Origin: Ceratopteris richardii | Lineage: Eukaryota > Streptophyta > Polypodiopsida > Polypodiales > Pteridaceae | Length of the DNA: 64,000 nucleotides | Assembly (NCBI GenBank): GCA_020310875.1 | Contig: CM035444.1 | Span: forward strand, 112,521,795-112,585,794 | Direction of reading: 5' to 3' | Shown: piece after piece, positions 22,970-30,857 of the stretch | How the letters are laid out: each line of letters opens with the position of its first letter | Numbering within the stretch: the stretch's first letter is position 1 | Program-made: the position numbers and the translations under genes | The notes under the pieces: model-generated | Database searches by the model: none | What the model was told of the DNA's origin: nothing | What the model saw: only the letters and a program-made list of their open reading frames with translations

Positions 22970-23684
22970 TGTAGCTCAGTGATGAGTAGCACCTCCTTTA
23001 ATGTCAACCCGGGAAGACGTGAGGATGGTATGAAGACCTCGAGCAAGTGGCGGCACAAGTGCGTGAGTGAGAAGCACACAAGCATGCACACACATACACA
23101 CACACGCGCACACACGGCAAGACAAAGAGGGAGAATCAATGGAGTTCTTTAGATTACTTTCAAAAGCTCTTACAAGTTTGTTTCAATTACAATCTAACCT
23201 CAAAAATGAGCTCTCTAGCTCTTTTTATAGTTTTTGACTAGTTTTGGCCCTGTCCAGACCTAGTGTCCGGCCTAGTTAAAAATTAGGTTCCAGGGCTTAT
23301 TTGGGGGCTCAAACGAGATCTAAAAAATACGAAAATTGGTACGCAACTACTTCTAAGGCTCCTCAAGCTCAAGGACTCCTTGGCTTGCACAAAATGGAGC
23401 TGCAAAAATGTGAAATGATATTTACAATGATTGTTAGTGATAAGAATCACTGTTGTTGTAGGGATTTCTTCTAGTGATCTGCCATACATATCTTCGAGCT
23501 CCCTACTTGCTCTTCCTCCCTGCATGTCCATCTCTTTGATCTGCATTAGTGTCTTGAAAAAATATTGGCCTACTTGCCAGATCTTCTTTGACTGCCCTGT
23601 TTGCTTGTGCTGTCCCTTCGCTCTGACTCCCTTCTTTGACTTTCACGTCTCGTAAGTCCTGGTGTACCAAGACTACTGCCAACA
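22970..23684 (-). repeat. 3' LTR of gypsy element II
   Basis: 715 bp, the same length and, by reading, the same sequence as 39335-40049. In element sense it begins TGTTGGCAGTAG and ends GAGCTACA. A TATA box (TATAAAAA in element sense) lies near 23222-23229. The last 38 or so codons of the downstream ORF lie in its first 115 bases. Confidence 0.97.
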
Positions 23685-26600
23685 CCCCCCCCACTCTCGC
23701 GTCTGTCGCCCCTGACAGACCCTTGTCTAGCTGCTTTTTGTACGTAATATTGGACAACATCCGCGGCGAGGTGGTGTTCTTCTAACCTGAGTCCCCTTGC
23801 TAGATCTGTCAGCAATGCATCCCAATTGACTGGCCCTGGGACATCTGGATGTGGCACCCGTAATTGTTCTGAGTGAATGGTTCGCTCCACAACAAATAAA
23901 TGGAGGAGATGTGAGGGTCTGGGTACAAATATTTCTGAGTGGTATTCCCAGAACCCTGTTATGAACATCTCCTCGAATGTTTGTTTAAAGCAGGCTGGGA
24001 GGTATTTTATTCTGGCGTGCCAAGCATATATCACCTCTATGGAAGGAGTGGTGCTCATGTCATAAACTAAATCTTGGTTTCCTGTAAGGAATCCGACGCC
24101 TGAGAAGTGTGGGTCCTTGATATTCTTGAATGTCCTGAATGTAATAAGCATTAATTCAAAAATTTTCATGCACATCTGGGCCATCACATCAGGGGTATTC
24201 CTTAATCGGATGCTCCAGTGCCGTATTGTGGAAATCATATAATTGACGGTGGGAGGTCCTTGAGGGGGTGCTAGATAGACGTAGTTTAACCATTTGGCGC
24301 AGCCCTTGATATTCTTGACTGCAAGGGTAAACTCTGGCCATGTGCGTCTACGGAATACAGGAACATAACAAGGGTTATATTTAATAAAAAGAGGCATATT
24401 CGTCCAGGTGCGAACCATCTCCGGGTAGGTTTCGAGGAGTCGGATCCTCCAGGTGGGTTGATGAATGGATCCTTTTTGAGCGCTCTCGGGGATGTCATCT
24501 GGCCCAAATTGTGTAGCAAACGTTGGAGGTTTGCCACATCTTTGTTGGATTTCTGCATTGTAGTCCGCCAGGAGTATACAATATGGCACGTATTGATCAT
24601 CATTGGTTCCGATCCATCTATGGTAGGACATGGTGCGGAAGTATTCTGATTTAATAATAGTGTCCTCTATCTTTGCCATAGATTGGATTTGAACTGCCAC
24701 TCGATCTTCATGAGTTGATGCTGTTTTCTCTAGTGTCTGGAGCCACTCAGGTACTTCAATTTCTAACGTATCCATTCCTTCTGCGGTTTGCTCACCACCT
24801 GGCATTGGCATAGGAACGTATGGTTCCTCATACGTCTCATCTACCTCGATGGGTACCAAATCCTCGGGTTCTGGTTCGACAACTGGAGAGGGCTGCCTTT
24901 CGTGTGTGAGTAATCTTTCCTGTAATTCGGCCACTTGCTCTTTCAATGTCTTGACTTCCTCTGAAGTCGTTGTCGTTTCTGTGACTGTGGGTGCTGTCTG
25001 TTGCTCTTGGAGTTGATTGCGCAGCGCATCACGTTCCCTTTCCAAGTCATCATGAGCTTCTAATAGATCTGCATAGCTGTCCAAGATGGTCTTCATTGTC
25101 TCTGAGGGTACAGATTTAAACTGCTCTGGATCAATTTCGTGGGGAGAGCCTTCCATTGCTGCTTCTAGATTTGCTTCATTTTGCTGCTGCAGTCTCTTGT
25201 TCTCTTCAAGGGCGGCCGCCATATGTTTCCTGAGAAGTGCCAGGTTACGCCGGACTTTGAGATTATCGGCTTGGTATACTTCGAGCAAAGCTTCTAGTTG
25301 TTTGACACCTGAGTCTGTCGATGGTTGGGGTGCCTCCAATAATGTTTGGTGAGCCTGCTCAAGCGTTGTGTAGCGTTGATTCAGTTCTGCATTTTCTGTT
25401 TGTAGAATGTGAAATTGTCTTTGTAAGTTCTGATGGTGCGTTGCCAGTTGTTGATACCGGTCGTCCAGAGCTCTGTACTCATTCTGGAGCTGGTATACAC
25501 ATTGATTTAATGCTAAAAATATGCTATTTACATTAAATAATGCTGGGAGGGGTGAAGATGCAGGGGGAATGGGGCCGGGAATGGGAGATGTGAATGATGT
25601 GGATGCAAGTGGAGAGGTGGGTGGAGGGGGTATGGGAGATGAAGGTGGCATGGGGGGAGGGAGCGGTGCTATGGCAGGTGATGTTTCCATCGTGTCAATT
25701 GTTTGAGTGACGGTGTAGATGGGGATCGTGGGTGGAGTGGATGTGACGTCGGTGAACAGGGTGGTGAAGGTGGGCATGGTGACTCCCCCGAATTGGATTC
25801 CCGGAGAGAGTGGGATGCCCATGACAATGGTGGTGGTAGTGGACGTGGTAGTGCTAGTGTCCTGTGGTGGAGTGAATTGTGTAGTGCGAGGTGGGGATGG
25901 TGGTGACAACGGTGCTTCCTGATATTCTTCTGCTTGCGCTGTCTCGCCTGGAGCTGATACATTGATGTGAATTTGCTTCCCGGACCTCCTGGGACGAACA
26001 GGAACCCTCTTCTCAAATCTATGAATGTAGGCCATTGCCTCATGAATGGCCTCATCCAGTCCTACGACGTCGGCATGAAGGTTCATGGACTCAATGAACA
26101 ACTCGTCCACACCTTCCTCAGCTAGCAAGTCGTTCATGAGTCTCTTGCCCGATTCTAGTGACATCTTATGCTGTTCCTGAACCAGTCGCATGGTTCGATA
26201 TAGTCTCTTGATTTGTGCCGAATATGCTGGGGCACTTGCTAACTCGGAGAGTTCGTCATATTCTTGATGTTGTTCTTCGTCGGCTTCTTCTTCGTCTCCT
26301 CCTGCCTCTTGTTCATCTACATCGACTTCTACAACTTGTGGTTGGGTGGGGGCCGATGTTGTTGTTTGGGGTAGTGGTTCCTGAGCTCGCTCTGCTTCAG
26401 CTTCGAGGTTAGAGTCATAGATTAATCTGGCAATTTCTTCATCCGTGAGGTCCTCAAGAGTAAATCCCTGTGGAAATTCCAAATCTGATGGAATGGGTGG
26501 AAACACCAGATTAGGCCCCTCTGTGCTTGGTCTTGGTAGCCGGATTGTGAATGGCCTAACTCGTCGTGTCTGGGGAGGGGTGATTTCTGGTGTAGTGGTA

Positions 26601-27655
26601 GCTCCCCTTGGTTGAGCACAGGGTAATTGGACTCCCCCCCTCATCTTCTTTGATGGGGGACCTGCTGCTGATAGTCTTCTCTGGAATTCTTGGACTCGGG
26701 ACCATACGAGTGCCCGCTGAACAGGCACGTCATAAGCCAAGCATCTATAGATTATTCTGGTCAGAGCACAACACCCGTGGAGCACATTCTTCTGTTTCTT
26801 GTTCCACCTTTGATGCGCTAGGTGGATCTGATCTATGATCCAGTGGGGCACATTGATGGGAAGGCTTTCTGTCTCTGCTAGATATAAGCTGAACCATATT
26901 TTTTTCGGGGGCATTGTGAATCGTTCCTGGGCGGGGAAAGCAAAATGTTGCATGATGGTTCGCAGGTGAAGCGCAATGGTAGGTGTCATCGCTACCATAT
27001 CCTTCAACTTATTAAGATCTTTGTGCTTCATTCGACCTGGAACCATGGTTTCCTTTTCTGTTGGGATGTGCATGCCATACATACCCAATGCTTCTCTTAC
27101 CAAAGTGAGGGTCAACTTGAATCTTTTAAGCTCATGACCCGGCAGCAGTGATGGCAACACAAAGGTGCTGTCGCCTCCCTTGGCCCTGCTTGGCGTGATG
27201 GTACTGATCAGATATGAACATCGTAAGAAATCCGGCTTTGGTAAGTGGGCCCTGAAATAACTGTCCACACCCGCTTTGATCCAAACTGATCTCATGACTT
27301 CGGCGTTTTGATAGCTTTCAAACTTGCACGTGAAAAAGTGGTATCGACCCCATTTGCCATTAAATTCCAATTCTGCTTCCCAGAAATAGGTTCCATCGCC
27401 CAGTGGTCCAGCAACATCACTGAACCAATGCGCATGCTTACCTACTTGAGAAGTGTGCCCTTGAGGAGGATCCTGAATGGGGAGCACATGCACGGCTTGA
27501 AGTTCTTGCGGCCTTGCGGTGAGACGTGGCTCAAGGAGAAGTGTCTCTATGTCCACAATCTGGGCACCAGATCCGGCTTGAGAACTGGTACCTGCTTCTG
27601 CCATGGCCCTGTTTGCTGGTTGGTTCTGTGAGAATATAGAACCGAGTGTTAACAT
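23570..27655 (-). CDS. ORF3 of element II, unknown function, 1,361 codons
   Basis: It matches no family I recognise. Reading along: residues about 50-335 are globular, with an aromatic patch (YFWEAELEFNGKWGRYHFF) and Trp/Cys-rich helices (LHGCCALTRIIYRCLAY). Then comes an acidic segment (about 440-465), a Ser/Thr/Pro-rich stretch (about 570-705), a long predicted coiled coil (about 705-925, Gln/Leu heptads such as LQTENAELNQRYTTLEQ), and a second globular region (about 960-1310, many Trp, Tyr and Pro). The basic tail carries RRES repeats (RRESQRRESERRDS). I see no signal peptide and no obvious membrane segment, so it does not look like an envelope protein despite lying after pol. ATG is at 27655. 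If the acceptor at 27626 is used, translation would begin at ATG 27604 (codon 18, context GGCCATGGC). Its end overlaps the PPT and 3' LTR. The frame is free of stops, in contrast to most of the window. Confidence 0.85.
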   Translation of the reverse strand: MLTLGSIFSQNQPANRAMAEAGTSSQAGSGAQIVDIETLLLEPRLTARPQELQAVHVLPIQDPPQGHTSQVGKHAHWFSDVAGPLGDGTYFWEAELEFNGKWGRYHFFTCKFESYQNAEVMRSVWIKAGVDSYFRAHLPKPDFLRCSYLISTITPSRAKGGDSTFVLPSLLPGHELKRFKLTLTLVREALGMYGMHIPTEKETMVPGRMKHKDLNKLKDMVAMTPTIALHLRTIMQHFAFPAQERFTMPPKKIWFSLYLAETESLPINVPHWIIDQIHLAHQRWNKKQKNVLHGCCALTRIIYRCLAYDVPVQRALVWSRVQEFQRRLSAAGPPSKKMRGGVQLPCAQPRGATTTPEITPPQTRRVRPFTIRLPRPSTEGPNLVFPPIPSDLEFPQGFTLEDLTDEEIARLIYDSNLEAEAERAQEPLPQTTTSAPTQPQVVEVDVDEQEAGGDEEEADEEQHQEYDELSELASAPAYSAQIKRLYRTMRLVQEQHKMSLESGKRLMNDLLAEEGVDELFIESMNLHADVVGLDEAIHEAMAYIHRFEKRVPVRPRRSGKQIHINVSAPGETAQAEEYQEAPLSPPSPPRTTQFTPPQDTSTTTSTTTTIVMGIPLSPGIQFGGVTMPTFTTLFTDVTSTPPTIPIYTVTQTIDTMETSPAIAPLPPPMPPSSPIPPPPTSPLASTSFTSPIPGPIPPASSPLPALFNVNSIFLALNQCVYQLQNEYRALDDRYQQLATHHQNLQRQFHILQTENAELNQRYTTLEQAHQTLLEAPQPSTDSGVKQLEALLEVYQADNLKVRRNLALLRKHMAAALEENKRLQQQNEANLEAAMEGSPHEIDPEQFKSVPSETMKTILDSYADLLEAHDDLERERDALRNQLQEQQTAPTVTETTTTSEEVKTLKEQVAELQERLLTHERQPSPVVEPEPEDLVPIEVDETYEEPYVPMPMPGGEQTAEGMDTLEIEVPEWLQTLEKTASTHEDRVAVQIQSMAKIEDTIIKSEYFRTMSYHRWIGTNDDQYVPYCILLADYNAEIQQRCGKPPTFATQFGPDDIPESAQKGSIHQPTWRIRLLETYPEMVRTWTNMPLFIKYNPCYVPVFRRRTWPEFTLAVKNIKGCAKWLNYVYLAPPQGPPTVNYMISTIRHWSIRLRNTPDVMAQMCMKIFELMLITFRTFKNIKDPHFSGVGFLTGNQDLVYDMSTTPSIEVIYAWHARIKYLPACFKQTFEEMFITGFWEYHSEIFVPRPSHLLHLFVVERTIHSEQLRVPHPDVPGPVNWDALLTDLARGLRLEEHHLAADVVQYYVQKAARQGSVRGDRRESGGGVGSSLGTPGLTRRESQRRESERRDSTSKQGSQRRSGK
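23685..23699 (-). other. Polypurine tract of element II
   Basis: In element sense GAGAGTGGGGGGGG abuts the 3' LTR. It is unusual because it is coding: ORF3 reads through it as E-S-G-G-G. Confidence 0.9.
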
Positions 27656-27796
27656 CGTAATGGACAGAATAAATCCGTTGTTGTCCCCGTTACAACATTA
27701 ACATGAGGTAGATGGTGAATTAGTGGTTAGTAAGTGCACAAAGACAGTGTGTGTAGTTAGTGCTTGGGTTGTCCTAGGAGACTAATGCAGTTAGTA
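27626..27796 (-). promoter_or_regulatory. Candidate 3' splice site upstream of ORF3
   Basis: In element sense, two exact TACTAAC branch-site-like motifs (27790-27796 and 27726-27732) are followed by a stretch without any AG dinucleotide until TATATTCTCACAG|AACC, where the AG is 27627-27626. No AG occurs for about 135 bases before that site. The site lies 22 bases upstream of ATG 27604. The distance from the nearer branch motif (about 100 bases) is longer than usual. Confidence 0.5.
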
Positions 27797-27809
27797 AGTG
27801 GGTATGAAT

Positions 27810-30800
27810 TTACAAATTGGGGTCGGGGGGTTTATTACACGCCCTAGGCTGCCAAATGCAGTGAATGGGCTTTGCTTTCGGTTTCGGAGAGACTCTAGAG
27901 AGCTTTCTCGGTGTCGCGGTTTGAAAATGAGGCCTTTTAGGGACCCATTTACAATTGATTACATACACGCTCTTGGGTCTTGGTGTGTTCTTGAGCGTTG
28001 AGAACGAGTGAATACTGGCAGTATGCGTAGCTGCATTATGCTGTTTAGGTTGTGGCCTCAGCGTAGTTACTTGTGCCATCAAGCAAGCCTTGGGCACCCA
28101 AATTTGTCTTGATTGTGGGCTAGCCTTCATCGACTTCTTGGGCACCCAAATATATTTCACGTTAGCAGAAGAATTTCCGAAAGACTTCTTATTAGTGTCA
28201 TGTTGTCGGTTATTAATAAGAAACTTCGCCCGTGTAGTTGCAACCGGTTGTTCGCCTTTCCGCACCCACACATGGTTTATTTTCTGAGACCTTCTGCTGA
28301 GCAGGTACTTTTGATCTCGGACATAGGTAGTACTTTGCTTTTTCTGCCTTTGATCCACCTTGGGTTGCTGCCTCCTTCTGGCCTTTGGAAAAGAAGGGAG
28401 TTCCGTTGCATCCCTGACTCCTTTTTTGCAAACATCATTCCTCTGCAACACAGGGTTTTGAACAAGAACAGCATGGTCATCTTCATGTGTACCCCTGGAA
28501 GGACCAGGAGCCTGTGCCTTTCCTAGTTCCTTGAGTGCTCCATTGTCTAATTCTACTGTAACTCGGCTATGATTGATCCAAACCTGGAGAAGTCCACTTC
28601 TTAGGTTTAAATTGACTGCTTGGTCATAGATCCAATCTTGACCCAAGATAAGAGGTTCAGTGAGATCCTCATCCTGACACACCAGTACTTTAACTGTCAT
28701 TGCCTCATCATGAATGTAGAGGGGGAGTTCCACCTCGCCCATGCAAGGGGTTTCCACGCCTCCCAATCCTATGAGATATGCTTCCACAGGATTGACCGTT
28801 AACTGCAACTCTTGACAGTAAGACACTCTAACAGCACTAGTGGCTGCACCTGAGTCAATCAAGGCTCTTACGGTCCTTGCACTCTTCCCTTGTCTTACCT
28901 CTAGGGTTACGAAAGGACGTCGATCAGTTATCCTATGTGAGCTGGTTCCTGCGACTTCACACATTGCCATATGATATCCTTGATCTGCATAGTCATTTGT
29001 CCTAGGCTGCTCTCTACCTTGCCTTCGTAATTTCATCCTTCTGATGCGTTCTAAAGCTTCTGCTTGAGCTTCTTCTCTAATTCTCTTTTCTTCCTCTTTG
29101 CGTTTCTTAGCAGTGTTGAGTCGGCTCAGCATTTCCTCCGTGAGGGGTTCCTGATACAACTTGACTCTGCATCCGCTAATATAGTTAGGGAGAACATCAC
29201 CCTCTAACGTGGCTAATTGTACTGCTCCACTCGTGGAGATCCTATTGATAATCATAGGTCCGTAGCCTCTCTTTTCTAGCTTCCTCGCGTGTTGTTTCAG
29301 TGTATAGACTAAGACTAGATCTCCCGCTTTCAAGCCTTTATCCTTCACATGGGCATCGAAGTATGCCTTCTGTCTCTTCTTGGCTGCATATATTCCTGCG
29401 GCGGCTCTCAGTCTTGTTTCCCCTAATCGTTCAAGGTCAAAGATCCTAGAGGAGAGCTCATGACCCGTCCATTCGTGCTCCCGTGCTACTCTTAATGTAG
29501 GAATCAGGAAGTCCAAGGGTAGCACAGCGTTTTGCCCGAACACCATCTGAAAGGGGGTGGCTTGGAGTACCGTTTTGTAGGCAACTCGATATGCCCAAAC
29601 AGCATGGTGTAGCTGTTTGTCCCAATCAGAGCGTTTAGTGTTCACTAATTTTGTCAGTACATTGCATAAGATCTTATTAGTGCTCTCAGCTTGCCCATTA
29701 GCTTGAGGGTGATAAGGGGCAGATTTCTTGTGTATGACCAAGAATTCTTGGAGTAGATTTTCAATCACTTCGTTCAAGAAATGAGTGCCTCTATCATTTA
29801 CAAGCTCTATAGGTAGCCCGTATCTCGTGAATACATTCTCAAACAAGAATTTGGCAGTTGTTTGAGCATCGTTCTTTGTCGTAGCCTTTACCTCTACCCA
29901 CTTGGTGAGATAATCTGTCGCAACAATGATGTATTCCGCATGAGAACCCTTAGCTGGGGGATTAATAGGACCTACGAAGTCTATTCCCCACTTAGAGAAT
30001 GCACGTCCACCCATCATGGGTTTCAGTGGCATCTCATCTTTGCGTATGGGATACTGAGTCCTCTGACAGACATCACACCGTTTCACATAGGTATGTGCAT
30101 CCATGTGAAGGGTAGGCCACCAGAAGCCCGCAAATAGTATAGCCTTGATCACCCGATCTGGTCCAAAGTGTCCTCCTGCTACACCTTGGTGAGCAGTTTC
30201 TAAGATCTTAAGATACTCACTTTCATGGACACATAGCCTCAGGTAACCATCTTTACCACGCTTATATAGATTATCACCAATGAGTGAATACTCCTGGGCT
30301 TCTTGTTCTAAACTCCTTTTCCTAGCTAGAGTCATGTCTGGAGGGAATGTGTTTGTCCTCAAGAATGATACTAGAGGTTCACTCCAATCTGGCACTATGG
30401 ATACTTGATAAAGAGTAGCGTGTTCCACAGGTGGTTTAGTACAACAGATTGGGCATTCCTTGCACAACTTTTGGACATCCGCTTCCATAGTTGGCCAATG
30501 CACTCCGAATCTCTTTAGAGTTTGTAAAGTTCGTTGCTTTGAATGGTGTTGCTCTAACGCACCTACATGTGCTAATTGCAACCATTTAGCGTACTCATCC
30601 TCTTCTACGCAACAAGCCAAGATCCCTTGATCTGTGTGCTTGTACATGCTTCCTGCCATGATGTGGTACTTTTGGGCTTTTACAACCTCTCTATTCCGTG
30701 TGTTTACCACTGGATGGTTAGGCCCGTATGTCAAGACTGGTACCAATGGCTTAGCCCACTGCGGCATCACTTCCAAATTAAACAGGTAAGCATCAGGAAG

Positions 30801-30857
30801 GTCATCTGATACTCCTTGTGGGGCTTCTCCAGACGTGAGTCTAGAGAGATGGTCTGC
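27810..30857 (-). CDS. Integrase / second-protease half of element II gag-pol
   Basis: Continues in the same frame after the TGA at 30858-30860. I number from 30776 (codon TTG, not a real start). Residues 70-111 form an HX6H-X30-CX2C zinc module and residues 196-237 form a second with exactly the same spacing, each preceded by a Y-x-x-LYK..GxL..CVxExE segment. The integrase core follows, with D266, D328 and E364 (D,D35E). Then come a GPY-like module (EKRGYGPMIINRIS, about 501-514) and a Lys/Glu/Arg-rich linker. A second retropepsin-like domain follows, with LIDSGAATS at 639-647 and LILGQDWI at 709-716. The C-terminal 150 residues are basic with repeated W-V-P-K motifs (VWVRK, IWVPK twice, KWVPK, IWQPR). 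It catalyses cDNA insertion. The roles of the duplicated zinc module and extra protease fold are not known to me. Confidence 0.92.
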   Translation of the reverse strand, partial: ADHLSRLTSGEAPQGVSDDLPDAYLFNLEVMPQWAKPLVPVLTYGPNHPVVNTRNREVVKAQKYHIMAGSMYKHTDQGILACCVEEDEYAKWLQLAHVGALEQHHSKQRTLQTLKRFGVHWPTMEADVQKLCKECPICCTKPPVEHATLYQVSIVPDWSEPLVSFLRTNTFPPDMTLARKRSLEQEAQEYSLIGDNLYKRGKDGYLRLCVHESEYLKILETAHQGVAGGHFGPDRVIKAILFAGFWWPTLHMDAHTYVKRCDVCQRTQYPIRKDEMPLKPMMGGRAFSKWGIDFVGPINPPAKGSHAEYIIVATDYLTKWVEVKATTKNDAQTTAKFLFENVFTRYGLPIELVNDRGTHFLNEVIENLLQEFLVIHKKSAPYHPQANGQAESTNKILCNVLTKLVNTKRSDWDKQLHHAVWAYRVAYKTVLQATPFQMVFGQNAVLPLDFLIPTLRVAREHEWTGHELSSRIFDLERLGETRLRAAAGIYAAKKRQKAYFDAHVKDKGLKAGDLVLVYTLKQHARKLEKRGYGPMIINRISTSGAVQLATLEGDVLPNYISGCRVKLYQEPLTEEMLSRLNTAKKRKEEEKRIREEAQAEALERIRRMKLRRQGREQPRTNDYADQGYHMAMCEVAGTSSHRITDRRPFVTLEVRQGKSARTVRALIDSGAATSAVRVSYCQELQLTVNPVEAYLIGLGGVETPCMGEVELPLYIHDEAMTVKVLVCQDEDLTEPLILGQDWIYDQAVNLNLRSGLLQVWINHSRVTVELDNGALKELGKAQAPGPSRGTHEDDHAVLVQNPVLQRNDVCKKGVRDATELPSFPKARRRQQPKVDQRQKKQSTTYVRDQKYLLSRRSQKINHVWVRKGEQPVATTRAKFLINNRQHDTNKKSFGNSSANVKYIWVPKKSMKASPQSRQIWVPKACLMAQVTTLRPQPKQHNAATHTASIHSFSTLKNTPRPKSVYVINCKWVPKRPHFQTATPRKLSRVSPKPKAKPIHCIWQPRACNKPPDPNL

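Noticed and set aside
22967..23152. Frames in the LTRs repeated at 39332-39517
   Set aside because: Identical in both LTRs, short and without features; LTR sequence rather than genes, except the ORF3 tail.
25521..25922. Plus-strand Gly-rich frames such as GEVGGGGMGDEGG
   Set aside because: Antisense shadow of the Pro/Ser/Thr-rich part of ORF3.
23570..27655. Calling ORF3 an envelope gene
   Set aside because: Its position suits env, but I see no signal peptide, membrane anchor or cleavage motif; unknown function is the honest call.
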